Assembly: GCF_022965805.1 (NCBI RefSeq) | Contig: NW_027330916.1 | Coordinates: 36,001 to 100,000, forward strand | Length of the DNA: 64,000 bases | Reading direction: 5' to 3' | Source of the DNA: Primulina eburnea | Taxonomy: Eukaryota > Streptophyta > Magnoliopsida > Lamiales > Gesneriaceae | In this document: piece by piece, positions 35,542 through 46,714 of the stretch | How the letters are laid out: the number at the start of each line of letters is the position of its first letter | Numbering within the stretch: position 1 is the first letter of the stretch | Notes under the pieces: generated by a model | The model's input: only the letters and a program-made list of their open reading frames with translations | Told to the model about the DNA's origin: nothing | The model's database searches: none | Translations under genes and position numbers: made by a program

Positions 35542-35542
35542 T

Positions 35543-36008
35543 GCTCAATCCTGAAGTAGTCGCATAAATTTGTTCTCTGATCACTAGCTGCTTTGGTATG
35601 GCAAGAGGTAGAGAGGTGTAGCCAGAGATAGTGCTCAATAGAGCCTTAACTCCAACAAGTTTCTTCTTTTCACCTGATTCGGTGACCTTACTCTTTGGTA
35701 GAACAGAAGACAAAGGTAATTGATCCTCAGTTGAGGATTCAGTTAGAATAGTTTACAAAAGGAGAGCCTTGATAGGCTGTTGAGCCCCCGACTGCATTAG
35801 TCTTTCAGTTGGGATGGTCCCAGCTGCAGCAGCAGGTTTTGTCTTCAAAGTTCTTGGCTTCTTGATGACCTTGGGAGATGGAGCCTTCTCAGATTCAGTT
35901 TCACTGACAATCAACTTGCACTTGATAGTCTTCGTCTGAAGAGTCTTCTTTTTTTGAATTGACTTGGGAGCTTCCTGTGTCCCAATCTCATTCTTTACCT
36001 TCAAGAAC
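35543..36008 (-). pseudogene. Unidentified coding-like fragment, Lys/Ser/Thr-rich
   Basis: One frame on the - strand runs from about 36006 to the E1 LTR edge with a single stop (TAA near 35753). The translation is rich in Lys, Ser, Thr and Pro (for example KPRTLKTKPAAAAG), with a more hydrophobic end (LLSTISGYTSLPLAIP). I do not recognise a domain. It lies between the end of E1 and the start of the E5 LTR, so it may be part of the sequence both inserted into. It could be a host exon piece or part of an unrecognised element. Confidence 0.35.
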
Positions 36009-37466
36009 TGTAGTGCCCAAATTCAGTACTTGTATAACCCATGCATTTGTTTAATCCTTAAAGCATTTTAATTAATTTTAAAACGAGTCTTAGTATTGCA
36101 TGATTTATTTAAATGCATTATTTTAATTATTCATGTTTAGGCGATACACGTTAAAATGTTTTTTAAGTTTCATATTTCAGGCGATTATTCGAGGCGGGAT
36201 CGAGGAAGAGACCGGGGACGATGTTGGAAATTTTATGCGGTGTTTTATTTTAAGTCAGGAATGGGGCGTTTTAAATAATTGATTTAGTTTTAGCATTTTT
36301 AAGCTTGAATCACTTATTTAGTAATTTTGAGAGTTTAAATCTTTTAAAATTTACCTTTTGGTGGGTGTTATTTTAAATTAGGAGTTTGTTTGAAATTTAG
36401 TGTGTTTTTATTCTAATTAGGGGATTATGAGTTACATTTTAACTAGCATTTAAATTAGCATATTATTAGTATGTTAATTATTTAATTAAGCCAAATTTCA
36501 ATCCTCTAATTTAGCCAAACACACACACTACACGATTTGCACACACTTTTACACACACTCCTCACGTAAAACACACAACCACACACACTTTTTATTCTTT
36601 TGAGATTTTAAAAGAAAGAAATTTTAGGGTTCTTCTCCCCATAGCAGCCGCCCCCTTCTATAACAATTTCCAGCAAGTTTTGTTGAGTTTTATTCAAAGA
36701 TTTTAGCGCCACGTTCGTCCCGGATCAACCTCGCTTCCATCTCCGCTTCGGTGACGTCGTTTCGGTAAAGTTTGATATAAAAAAGGCACGTATATTCTGT
36801 TCTTTCTGCATCGATCTTGTCATATTATGCGTTGGGTTATTTTTATGCGTGAAAATCCATGTGTGACGTTCGTCGTTTGAGCGGAAAATTGTTTGAATGC
36901 GTTTGAAATACTTTTTAGATCTGAAATCTCGTAACTTACTGTTCTGTTGAAAACTGCGATTTTTCTGAAGGGATTTTGAGAAAACTTTCAACTAGAGAAT
37001 TGTAGAACTTTTCGATGCCTTCGATTTGTTATAAAATTCGAGATTTTTGGATGAACATTGAGTGAGTTATGGCATTTTTTGTGGGACTGCTCAAACTGCG
37101 ACTTTTACGAAATTTGTGTTCTTGAAGTTTCTATATTGCAGGCGTCGTTGGGAATCGACGGGTGATTGTTGCTGCGTCTAGGTATGATCGGTATGATGTT
37201 GGGTTGTTATTTATCATTTCGTTCGGTGTCGATAGGCACTAGAATATACAAGAAGTCGTAGGAACCAATTGGTGTCAATTGCCATGTTTTCTCAAATTGT
37301 ATGTATCGTAGGGGAACGTCGTTGTTTGGGTGTTCGTACGAGTTTAGATCGATGATATGGTGTCTTAGGATGGTCTGAAGGTGTTTAATTCCGTTCCATT
37401 AGTCGTTCGATTGGGAGAATAGATATTGTGTAAGTTTTTCCTCGCAGGTTCAGAAAATCGAGGCCA

Positions 37467-37640
37467 CACGGACCCTGGCACGGGGTCCGTGCCCCTGTTT
37501 TCCCTCGAAGTGTCTTTTTTCCAAAGACTAGACGGACCCCTACACGAACCCTTAAACGGGGTCCGTGCCTTTGTTTCCTTTCGAGCCTTCTCACCCGAGT
37601 CTACACGGACCCCTACACGGAGGTAGGCACGGGGTCCGTG
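37467..37640 (+). repeat. Three CACGGACCC / GGGTCCGTG inverted-repeat units in E5
   Basis: CACGGACCC at 37467 pairs with GGGTCCGTG ending 37491. The second unit spans 37532-37566 and the third 37604-37640. Each can form a hairpin with an 8-9-bp GC-rich stem. It is another GC-rich dyad array in a gypsy LTR, but at a different position and with a different sequence from E2, E4 and E8. Confidence 0.8.
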
Positions 37641-37959
37641 TGCTTCTATTTTGGGAAAAATATTTTAGCATGCTTCGAGGTTTGATGTCATGGTTTAGTG
37701 CAAGGATCGTCAAGGTCGTGTCATGGGAAATTTTAGAATGTCCTAAGAATTGATTGAACTCGAGAGTAAGTATGATTCTACGTTAAGTTATGCAAGTTAA
37801 GTATGCAAATTCATGTTAGTATGTGCAGCAACGGCCCCGATCGAAGTCCAACGAATCCCTCAACGCCAAGTAAGTATGTTGACATGCAAAAGAAAATATT
37901 TCAATATTTTGAGGTATGCTAAATGTCTTGTGACCAAATTATGTTTAGGATTGGAAAGC

Positions 37960-38070
37960 GTTAAATTATGAACTGGGACCAATCCGCCCGTTAAATTATG
38001 AACGGGTTAGATCGTGGTTGGAAAGCGTTAAATTATGAACGGGGACCAACCAGCCCGTTAAATTATGAAC
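37960..38070 (+). repeat. GTTAAATTATGAAC repeats in E5
   Basis: Four exact copies at 37960, 37990, 38027 and 38057. Spacing alternates 30, 37 and 30 bp, so a two-part unit of about 67 bp is duplicated. Confidence 0.88.
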
Positions 38071-38310
38071 GGAGATCTCATGTATGTTGCAGTGGATACG
38101 TCCCTGTCACCCCAGTACTGTGGTTTGTCTGATCAGGCATTTATTATGTTACGGGTCACTTGCTTTGAAACATGCCTCTACGCAAAATGATGAAGTTATG
38201 TATGTTCAAGTATGCAGTATGTTTATGAAAGTTTATGTTGATGGCACATCTAGTTATGTACGTACGTATGTTCAAGTTTATTATGCAAGTTCAAGTTTCA
38301 AGTTATGTAC

Positions 38311-40270
38311 TGAAAGGGGATCGGTTACGGTGGCCGGAAACGCAACGGAAGCACAAAAATTTTCGATTTTAGCATATAAAATTCGGCCACCATGAGTTTG
38401 TATAGGAAATACAATTAAAACACCAAAATTACATTCATAGTGTGTTTAGAAATAGTTACCTATCAACCTCTTAAGGTTGATGATGGCTCCAACCAAGTTG
38501 TAAACAACTTGGCTCTTGAATGGAATGAAGATCTACAAGCTTCCTTGGACTCCTTTCTTTCCTTCAAATTAGGCCCACCACTTGCAAACTAGAACCCCTC
38601 TTATTTTGCACTAGAAAATTAAAAGGATTTTTTAAGGAGAAGTATATTTCTTCCTCAACACTTGAAGAGAAAAATTGAGAGAAAACTTGAGAGAGAATCA
38701 CACTAAATTTCGGCCATTGCATCTTGGGAAGAAGGGGGAGACTTGCCTTGATTGTAGAAAAAGGTGTTGTGTGTCCCAAGGGCATGCCATGCCTTGGATG
38801 TTGCAAAATTGTCTCCCACCCCTTCAACTCCCATGCATGCAATATTATATGTTTTTTAACAATTAAGAAAACCATGGACTAATTTTAATTATCACAAACA
38901 TATTTGAGACTAATTAAATATTACTTGAATTTACTCAAGTCCACTAGTTAAATAATTTATTTAAATTGAGCTCTACAAGACTCAATTTGATTTAATTAAT
39001 TCAACACTTGAATTAATTTAATTATTTGGACTCTACTAGGTCCACTAGTGTTTAATTAATTCAACACTTGAATTAATTTAATTTAGTCCATAATAATGTT
39101 TATGAAAATCACAATTTTCAAACACATTATTTATTTGGCCAACTTTTAATTTAATAACACATTCATAAATTAAAAAATATATTTCTCTCATAGAAGTCAT
39201 ACTTCTATTTTTCCTTACGCTTATAAACTCATTTATAAGCCGTTCAACACATTGAACTATTTTACTTCTCAACGGGATCTAGAAAGCTAGTACTTGTGTG
39301 GCCCTCAATGGTTCATTGATACAACTAGCCGTGGGTTCACATCTCCATGTGATTCGGACTAAACATGTCCTTATATGAGCATACCCCAATTGATCCATTC
39401 TTACTTATCAACTCCTTGATAACAAGAACGTTAGAACTCAAGTCTGATAGTACCCAACCAATCATGTTAAACGCCTAGCAGCATCGCTTACATGATTCCC
39501 TAGGTATCAAATGATAGTGCCTCCAAGAACCATTCAATTATGGTTAGCGTACAATACGGTCCCTTCAACTCATATATCCCGACCGATTCGGCAACCATTG
39601 GTTTATCGAGAGTTGTCAATGAATCGATACTATGTGTCATGCCGTAGTTGCATCTATGGTGTAAACTATGAAACTCCTTTCATAATTACCACCATACTCT
39701 GATCAGAGATTTCACACTACATATACATGAAAACACATAGGATATCCATACCCGAAGGTAAACGGTGAATCCTCGACTACAATGCATCGACTCCTATATG
39801 TTTCGACAGAACACCCAACCTTGCCACCTGATGACCCCTTGAGAGTCGGTAAACAAGTCAAAGTGCAATGCTAGCACATAGAGTCTCAATGTTGTCCCGG
39901 GTCATAAGGACTAATGTTGTATAACCATAAACTAGGACGTTTCCACTCGATAAGTGAGAACCACTTGGAAAGTCCTTAATGGAGGGTTGTTCAGTGCACT
40001 CTACCAGGAGCACCTGTCTGCATGCTTGGACATCACAATGTCCCCTACCAATGAAACATGGTACTCACATCGCAGATACTAGTCTCAAACTCGAGCAGCC
40101 TATATCCTTCTTAGCGGCGGCTGAATCGACTAGGAACTGTTTAGAATATACAGTATTCCAAATATGAGTTTCATGATACTCATCATATGAGCATCTCATA
40201 TTCTTTCTACTATTTTTATATTCAAGGACTTTATCTATGCAACTAGCATTGTTATACAGATAAAGATGTA
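38311..40270 (-). mobile_element. E9: copia LTR, truncated at its 5' end
   Basis: Read on the - strand it ends GATCCCCTTTCA exactly as the LTRs of E7 and E10. It aligns with the E7 3' LTR but lacks about the first 107 bp, being joined at 40270 to an E6 LTR fragment. It has no internal region. Short antisense frames inside it are LTR sequence. Confidence 0.85.
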
Positions 40271-42517
40271 AACGTGTCTTCATTCTTCACGCCACACGTT
40301 AGACCGCGGGTGCGGTCGTGCATTGTACCGCGGGTGCGCTCATGCAATGTCTATCCTTACATTTTTCCGAGAGCTTAGACCGCGGGTGTGGTGTTACTTG
40401 TACCGCGGGTGCGGTGGTGCTACGAGATGGCCAGCGCGGGTGCGGTCTTGTCTGGCACCTCGGGTGCGGTGATGCTTCGAATTTTCTTGCAAAAATCCAC
40501 AATTGCGTGACCGCGGGTGCACTCCTGTGCTGGGCGCGGGTGCGGTCTTGCAAACCCTATTTTCTCATGTCTTTTCCTCCCTCTTTGCATTTCATGCATT
40601 CTCATATCTTCCGGGTCTTACGTTAATGACGATCGATAATCTTGGTTATCAATTCTGTACTTCTCGGGCCTTACATTTCTCCCCCTCTTAGATCGGAGTT
40701 CGTCCTCGAACTCACAACAATCACTTCGGAGATTGCAAAGGAAATGCATAATAGAGTTAAATCAAAACTCAAATATCTGGTTCCGGTCTGGAGTAAGAAT
40801 TCACCAAGTATAATATCATAATACTTCTCCAATCTTTCTGACAGAATCAATCTCACATTACTGGCTATACAACATCCGTATAAACCAATCTACAGCTCAT
40901 CACATATCCGTACCATCTGCTGTTATCAAAGACATCTACAGTCTTCAGCTTCAAATACCAATCGTCATCATCCGACGTTGGTTTCTTCAGTCTGTCCATT
41001 CTGAACTGTCTTAATAGCTATTGTCATATAGTAATTTATACAATGAAAATAAGTCATAACAACTAGTGCTAACATACCGTACTAAAGCTGTATAGTGCTA
41101 ACATCCAGCACCAAAGCCTGTACCAAAATCTTCCAATATCTGGACAGTACATTCTGACTGTCTGTCAATCTGTGAAACAATCTAAGAGAGAGTTCATGAT
41201 ATACTCTGCCACGAATACAAAATCAATCAAAAATCACAATCTGAAATAATCTACTCTGGCATTCTGATTATTCTGACCATTTTTCTGACATCGATCTGTG
41301 TCATTTGGTAATGTTTGTACATCATCTTGTACAAACTGATAGATATAGATTGAACAATCTGTCAATCTTACTCATATCATATCACAATATGTAGAAATGG
41401 CAGTAATGTCATTACGAAAGTCATAGAAATTTACACCCATTTCTATTTATAACTGTACAATTCTGTAATAAATCTTATGATTTCTATCTTTCTGTCTTTT
41501 CTGTTAGCGATTTAGACATATCAGTACAAATTTCTGCCCACATTTCAACACAAATTCTGTTATAGTTGATCTCATCTGTCTATATCACAACTATCTGTTC
41601 GAATATCATATATTCTCAGTCACAATCATGACAACTGAAGTCACTACAGCGCATTTCTGACACTATCTGTGATTTCAACTTCGAACTATTCGGCATAAAC
41701 AAATCAGTTGATAACATAATTTAAAGAAGAAATACCTACCTGGTATTCGGCTCTGACTATCGATATCAATTCTGTTATACAATACTGAAACATTCTGATA
41801 TCACAAGCTAGTCAATTTCATACAAAACACAAAATCATATATCTGTTACTTTGATAGATACCCTATTCTGGTTATTACAATCAAGTTCTGAACATTCTGA
41901 TCACATTTTTGAATTACTGTAACTCTTGAATTCAACTCTGATTCGGTTGAAACTGTATATACTCCCTCTAGTTCACACTAATCTGTAGCATATACGGATT
42001 CAAAACAACAGTAATATCAAATCTGACACGAAATATCAATATCCTATACAGATCTAGTGAGTTCAGTGAACTCATAACACAAGGATTTCTGGTAAATATC
42101 TTCATGTCATTCTGATCAACTGTTATATCTCATCTGCAAATAAAATATGCTCTCCAAAACAATATAAGATGTCTCAAATACTGATTTAGAACATTCACAA
42201 TATTCAGAAGATATAAAGCAACAGTTGAATAAAGTAATCTGCAAAATCAGACAAAATACATTTCTAACAATTCTGACATTTCTGAAATTTCTGATCTTTC
42301 TGATATCGGTATCCTATCTGTCACTGATTGTAATCTCAACTGTGTCAAACTCACTCGGTATACTAACTTCAGTTAACGCATACTCTGAATACAATCTGTT
42401 TCAAGCAGAATTCTTATCTGAATAATTTCTGTATACAATCATCACAGTTCTCAGAGTATTCAATATAATCTTCAGATATTCGATTCAGTCAATCAATTGC
42501 TGCAATTATATCAAAAT
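40271..42517 (-). mobile_element. E6: 3' part of an E2-like gypsy element (LTR piece plus pol relic)
   Basis: On the - strand, 42517 to 40673 is degenerate pol similar to E2's 4980-6606. It includes a relic of the VLDVST segment near 41100, then a TTCGAGGACGAA block (40699-40710, reverse complement) and a polypurine tract. The LTR begins at 40672 with TGTAAGGCCCGAG and is cut at 40271. No coding frame survives. E7 starts directly at 42518, so E7 probably inserted here. Confidence 0.8.
40303..40548 (-). repeat. ACCGCACCCGCGGT motif array in E6 3' LTR fragment
   Basis: About eight copies, several with single changes (for example CACCTCGGGTGCGGTG on the + strand). It matches the array at 58665-58915, which is less damaged. 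Confidence 0.9.
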
Positions 42518-43663
42518 TGAAAGGGGATCGGTTACGGTGACCGGAAGCGCAACGGAAGTGTAAAAATCAAATTTTTCATGAAAAATTTCGGCCACCTTGT
42601 TGAAAGTGTGTAGCAAATACAAAAACACCAAATATCATACATAGGATGTTTTAGAAATTTTTACCTATCAACCTCTTGAGGTTGATGATGGCTCCAACTA
42701 AGGTGTAAACACCTTAGCTCTTCAATGATAGAAACTATCTTCAAGCTTCTTTTCAGCACTCCTTGCTCAACTATTAAGCCCACCACCAACTAGGTAGATC
42801 CCCTCATATTTTGCACTAGAAAAATATGAGGATTTTTCTTTGAGAAGTGAGTGTTATTCTCCAACAATTGAAGAACAAGAATGAGAGAAAAATTGAGAGA
42901 AGTGAATAGTATTTTCGGCACTATTCATGCTAGGAGAGAAGGAGAGACATTTTTTTGGGTTGTGGGAAAAGTTAAAGTAAAATGTTGCATGCCAAGCCTT
43001 GGTTATACAAAAAATTGTCTCCCAACCTTTCACCTCCCATGCATGCAAATCTTATTTGATTTTTAACAATTAAAAATCCATGGACTTATTTTAATTATCT
43101 CAAACATATTTGAGACTAATTAAACATTACTTGAATTTACTCAAGTCCACTAGTTAAATAATTATTTTCTATTGAGCTCTACAAGACCCAATATTATTTA
43201 ATTAATTCAACACTCGAATTAATTTAATTATTTGAACTCAACTAGGCCCACTAGTGTTTAATTAATTCAACACTTGAATTAATTAAATTTAGTCCATAAT
43301 AATGTTTATGAAAATCACAATTTTCAAATAAATTATTTATTTGGCCAAATTTTAATTTAGGAACACTTCCATAAATTAAAATTTACATTTCTCTCATAGA
43401 AGTCATACTTCTATTTTCTTTACACTTATAAACTCATTTATAAGTCGTTCAACATATTGAACTATTTTCTCCTTTATAGAAGTCATACTTCTAATTTTCC
43501 TTACGCTTATAAAATCCTTTATAAGCCGTTCAACACATTGAACTATTTTTCTTCTCAACGGGATCTAGAAAGCTAGTACTTGTGTGGCCCTCAATGGTTC
43601 ATTGATACAACTAGCCGTGGGTTCACATCTCCATGTGATTCGGACTAAACATGTCCTTATATG

Positions 43664-44245
43664 TAGGGGTGAGCAAAAATTCGGTTAAACCGATTTAACC
43701 GACCGAACCGAATTAATTCGGAAATTCGGTTCGGTTAAATCGGTTAATTCGGTTTCGAAATTTTCAAATATCGGTTAATTCGGTTAATTCGGTTCGGTTT
43801 CGGTTTTTGTAAAAAAATATCGGTTTAACCGAATTAACCGAATTATTAAATAAATAATTTTAATTTTATTTTATTATGTTTTAAATATAATTTATAATAT
43901 TTTTATATTTAATATTGTATATTATAATTAATTTTTTTATGAATAAAGTGTTTTCTTATGATTAAAATAGAATATTAATTATTAATTTTATATATAATTT
44001 TTAAAATTTTAATTTTTGTAGAATATTAATTATTAATTATATATATAATTTTTAAAATTTTAATTTTTTTTTAAAAAAATCGGTTAATTCGGTTACCGAC
44101 CGAAATAACCGATTTAATTCGGTTCGGTTAATTCGGTTTTTGTGAAAATTCGGTTCGGTTCGGTTAGTCAAAAAATTTTCGGTTAAATCGGTTTTCGGTT
44201 AATTCGGTTCGGTTTGTAACCGAATTAACCGAATACTCACCCCTA
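43664..44245. mobile_element. hAT-type foldback MITE (582 bp)
   Basis: Terminal inverted repeats TAGGGGTGAG / CTCACCCCTA are flanked by the 8-bp duplication CTTATATG (43656-43663, 44246-44253). Both ends consist of many degenerate copies of TTCGGTTAATTCGG in opposite orientations around an AT-rich core, so the whole can fold back. There is no coding capacity. The 8-bp duplication and TAGGG-type ends fit the hAT superfamily. The uninterrupted site is seen in E9. Confidence 0.9.
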
Positions 44246-44804
44246 CTTATATGAGCATACCCCAATTGCTCCATTCTTACCTATCAACACCTTGATAACA
44301 AGAACGTCAGAACTCAAGTCTGATAGTACCCAACCAATCATGTTAAACGCCTAGCAGCATCGCTTACATGATTCCCTAGGTATCAAATGATAGTGCCTGC
44401 AAGAACCATTCAATTATGGTTAGCGTACAGTACGGTCCCTTCAACTCATATATCCCGACCGATTCGACAACCATTGGTTTATCGAGATTTGTCAATGAAT
44501 CGATACTATGTGTCATGTCGTAGTTGCATCGATGGTGTAATATATGAAACCCCTTTCATAATTACCACCATACTTTGGCCAGAGATTTCAACCTACATAC
44601 ACATGATAATACATAGGATATCCATACCCGAAGGTAAGCGGTGAATCCCCGACTACAATGCATCGACTCCTATATGTTTCGACATGACACCCAACCTTGC
44701 CACCTGATGACCCCATAAGAGTTGGTAAACAAGTCAAAGTGAAATGCTAGCACATAGAGTCTCAATGTTGTCCCGGGTCATAAGAACTAATGGTGTACAA
44801 CCAT

Positions 44805-46612
44805 TGTGGGGACCCGGGCTCTAACTCAATTCTTTTGGGATTTAATTGGATCTTTGTTCGAAAATGTGGGTCAAAAATTTGCTTTTAACATTAATTCTAA
44901 TGTATAGATAAAGCATAACATATCGTTAACTGAAATAAACAACATAATGTACATACATATCTGTCTAGTACAATCATACACTAGTGTTCGAATCTCAAAT
45001 ACAAACATAAGTAGTACAAGTTTCATAAGGAAACACTAGTAATCTGCAATGCCCGAGATCTCCACGCTATCATCATCTCTCATCTAGCTCGTGACCCCGA
45101 TCCTGCCCCACCTGTTGCCATGCACACATACAGACACGACAACAGCCGGATAACTCCGGTGAGAACATATCCCAGTATAAAACATGGATGCATGCAATGT
45201 CATAATCATGTACAATGCATAACATAAATCAAGTAACATGAATATACATCTAAACATGTAGTAGAATACAAATCTGTATTCTACAATTCACATCTTGACT
45301 CGACTCTTTTCTAATCTAGGGATCCCGGTGTGAATAAGACGGTCTGTTACCTACCCAACCACTCGGGGCAACGGTACGTCTTATTCCTAGACTTCGGTCA
45401 ACTCTGTATCGAGGGTCTACACATAGAGCAAATCTACTACTATGCGACGATACACCGAAACGTCTAGTTTTGGCAAGTCTGCCAATCTCTCCTATCTCAG
45501 GACTCGAATATAAATCAATAAACAAGGCATTACATAATCAATGTAATAACAATCTAGTATGTGATTTAGGGAAACTCGTATCAAATCTGAATCGAGTTGT
45601 GCAATCCCGTGACCACATGAATTATACCTTTCTTGTCGCACTGTCTGTCGAGATCTTGAATCAAATGTCAAACCTGTTACTTCAAATCTGAAATGGCGAT
45701 ATACAAATGTTCTATATCAAACCACAACTCAAGCAAATCTTGGAATAGTAAATAATCAGTCTTGCTACAAATTGACGGCATAACGGCGTATTCTCGCAAT
45801 ACCGATCAACTCAAACAATAATACACAATCATAATTCATTCCCAACAACTCATAATCTCATCTACACCTCAATCCACCAGCTAAAATCTGTAAAATCTTC
45901 ACATAATACATGCTGGAATTTCGAACAAAAGCATACGATATCCGAAAATCAATCTGATAACGAATCTACGATGCTCGATATATCAAGAACACATAATCTA
46001 TGTCAAATCTGAATTCTTCCAACACATAATTTTCGAAACATGCTGGAAATGAACAATACTTACATCCTCTTGTAGCTTTGGTTGAGAGGAGTACCAATCT
46101 GAACTCGAATTCAAGTTTGGATGGCTAAATCTTGCAAAAGATAAATTGTGAGATGGAAGAAGCCTTGGACTCTCTTCTGAATTCTCCCTCGGTGCTTACT
46201 ACTGAAAATGGAAGGAAATGAAGCCACATACCCTTGTATTGCATGGCAAGGAACAAGTGTCTTTATTTTTCATTTGACACGCACGACCGCGGGTGCGGTA
46301 CACTAGCAGCGCGGGTGCGCTGTGCTCACGGCAGCCCTTGCATTTTCTGAAATTCTTGGACCGCGGGTGCGGTCCTTACATGACCGCGGGTGCGGTCTCA
46401 CACCGCGGGTGCGGTCACGCTAAAACCGCGGGTGCGGTGTCTGTTCGCAAAATTCCACTAATTTCTATCACCTACACCGCGGGGGCGGTAGTCTAAGCAC
46501 CGCGGGGGCGGTGTGGCTTCGGCCATGCCTTCAAAATTCTCATTTAAAGGTCATGTATTCTTACCTCTATGAGTCTAGCATCAATGGAAACTGATAATTC
46601 TCGAGCCTTACA
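44805..46612 (-). repeat. E8 3' LTR (1808 bp)
   Basis: On the - strand it starts TGTAAGGCTC (46612) and ends CCCCACA (44805). It contains the GC-rich array at 46286-46513 and the dyad CCGGA-GTTA-TCCGG (45146-45159), shared with the E2 LTR. Confidence 0.95.
46286..46513 (-). repeat. ACCGCACCCGCGGT motif array in E8 3' LTR
   Basis: Eight copies (ACCGCGGGTGCGGT on the + strand, two as ACCGCGGGGGCGGT). Spacers are unrelated. The array begins about 100 bp into the LTR. The other LTR has it at 52975-53202. Confidence 0.92.
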
Positions 46613-46647
46613 TTTCTCCCCCTCTTAGACAGGAGTTCGTCCTCGAA
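46613..46647 (-). promoter_or_regulatory. E8 polypurine tract and TTCGAGGACGAA block
   Basis: On the - strand TTCGAGGACGAA (46647-46636) is followed by TAAGAGGGGGAGAAA (46627-46613), next to the 3' LTR. Confidence 0.88.
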
Positions 46648-46714
46648 CTCACAAGCAATTATTCATGTAGTTATATACAAAATTGTAAAGTCAAATCGGG
46701 AAGAAAGACTCACA

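Larger units (their letters stand above)
36009..38310 (+). mobile_element. E5: gypsy LTR fragment
   Basis: Starts TGTAGTGCCC with the same style of opening as the E1 and E3 LTRs (CCCATGCAT soon after). It carries CCAGTACTGTGG at 38112-38123, shared with those LTRs. No internal region follows, because copia LTR E9 begins at 38311. It is either part of a larger element cut by E9 or a truncated solo LTR. No coding sequence is seen. Confidence 0.65.

Noticed and set aside
40299..40626. Frames of 84-102 codons repeated at 58664-58991
   Set aside because: They are translations of the E6 LTR motif array; the two copies differ by frame-neutral chance only and have no domain.
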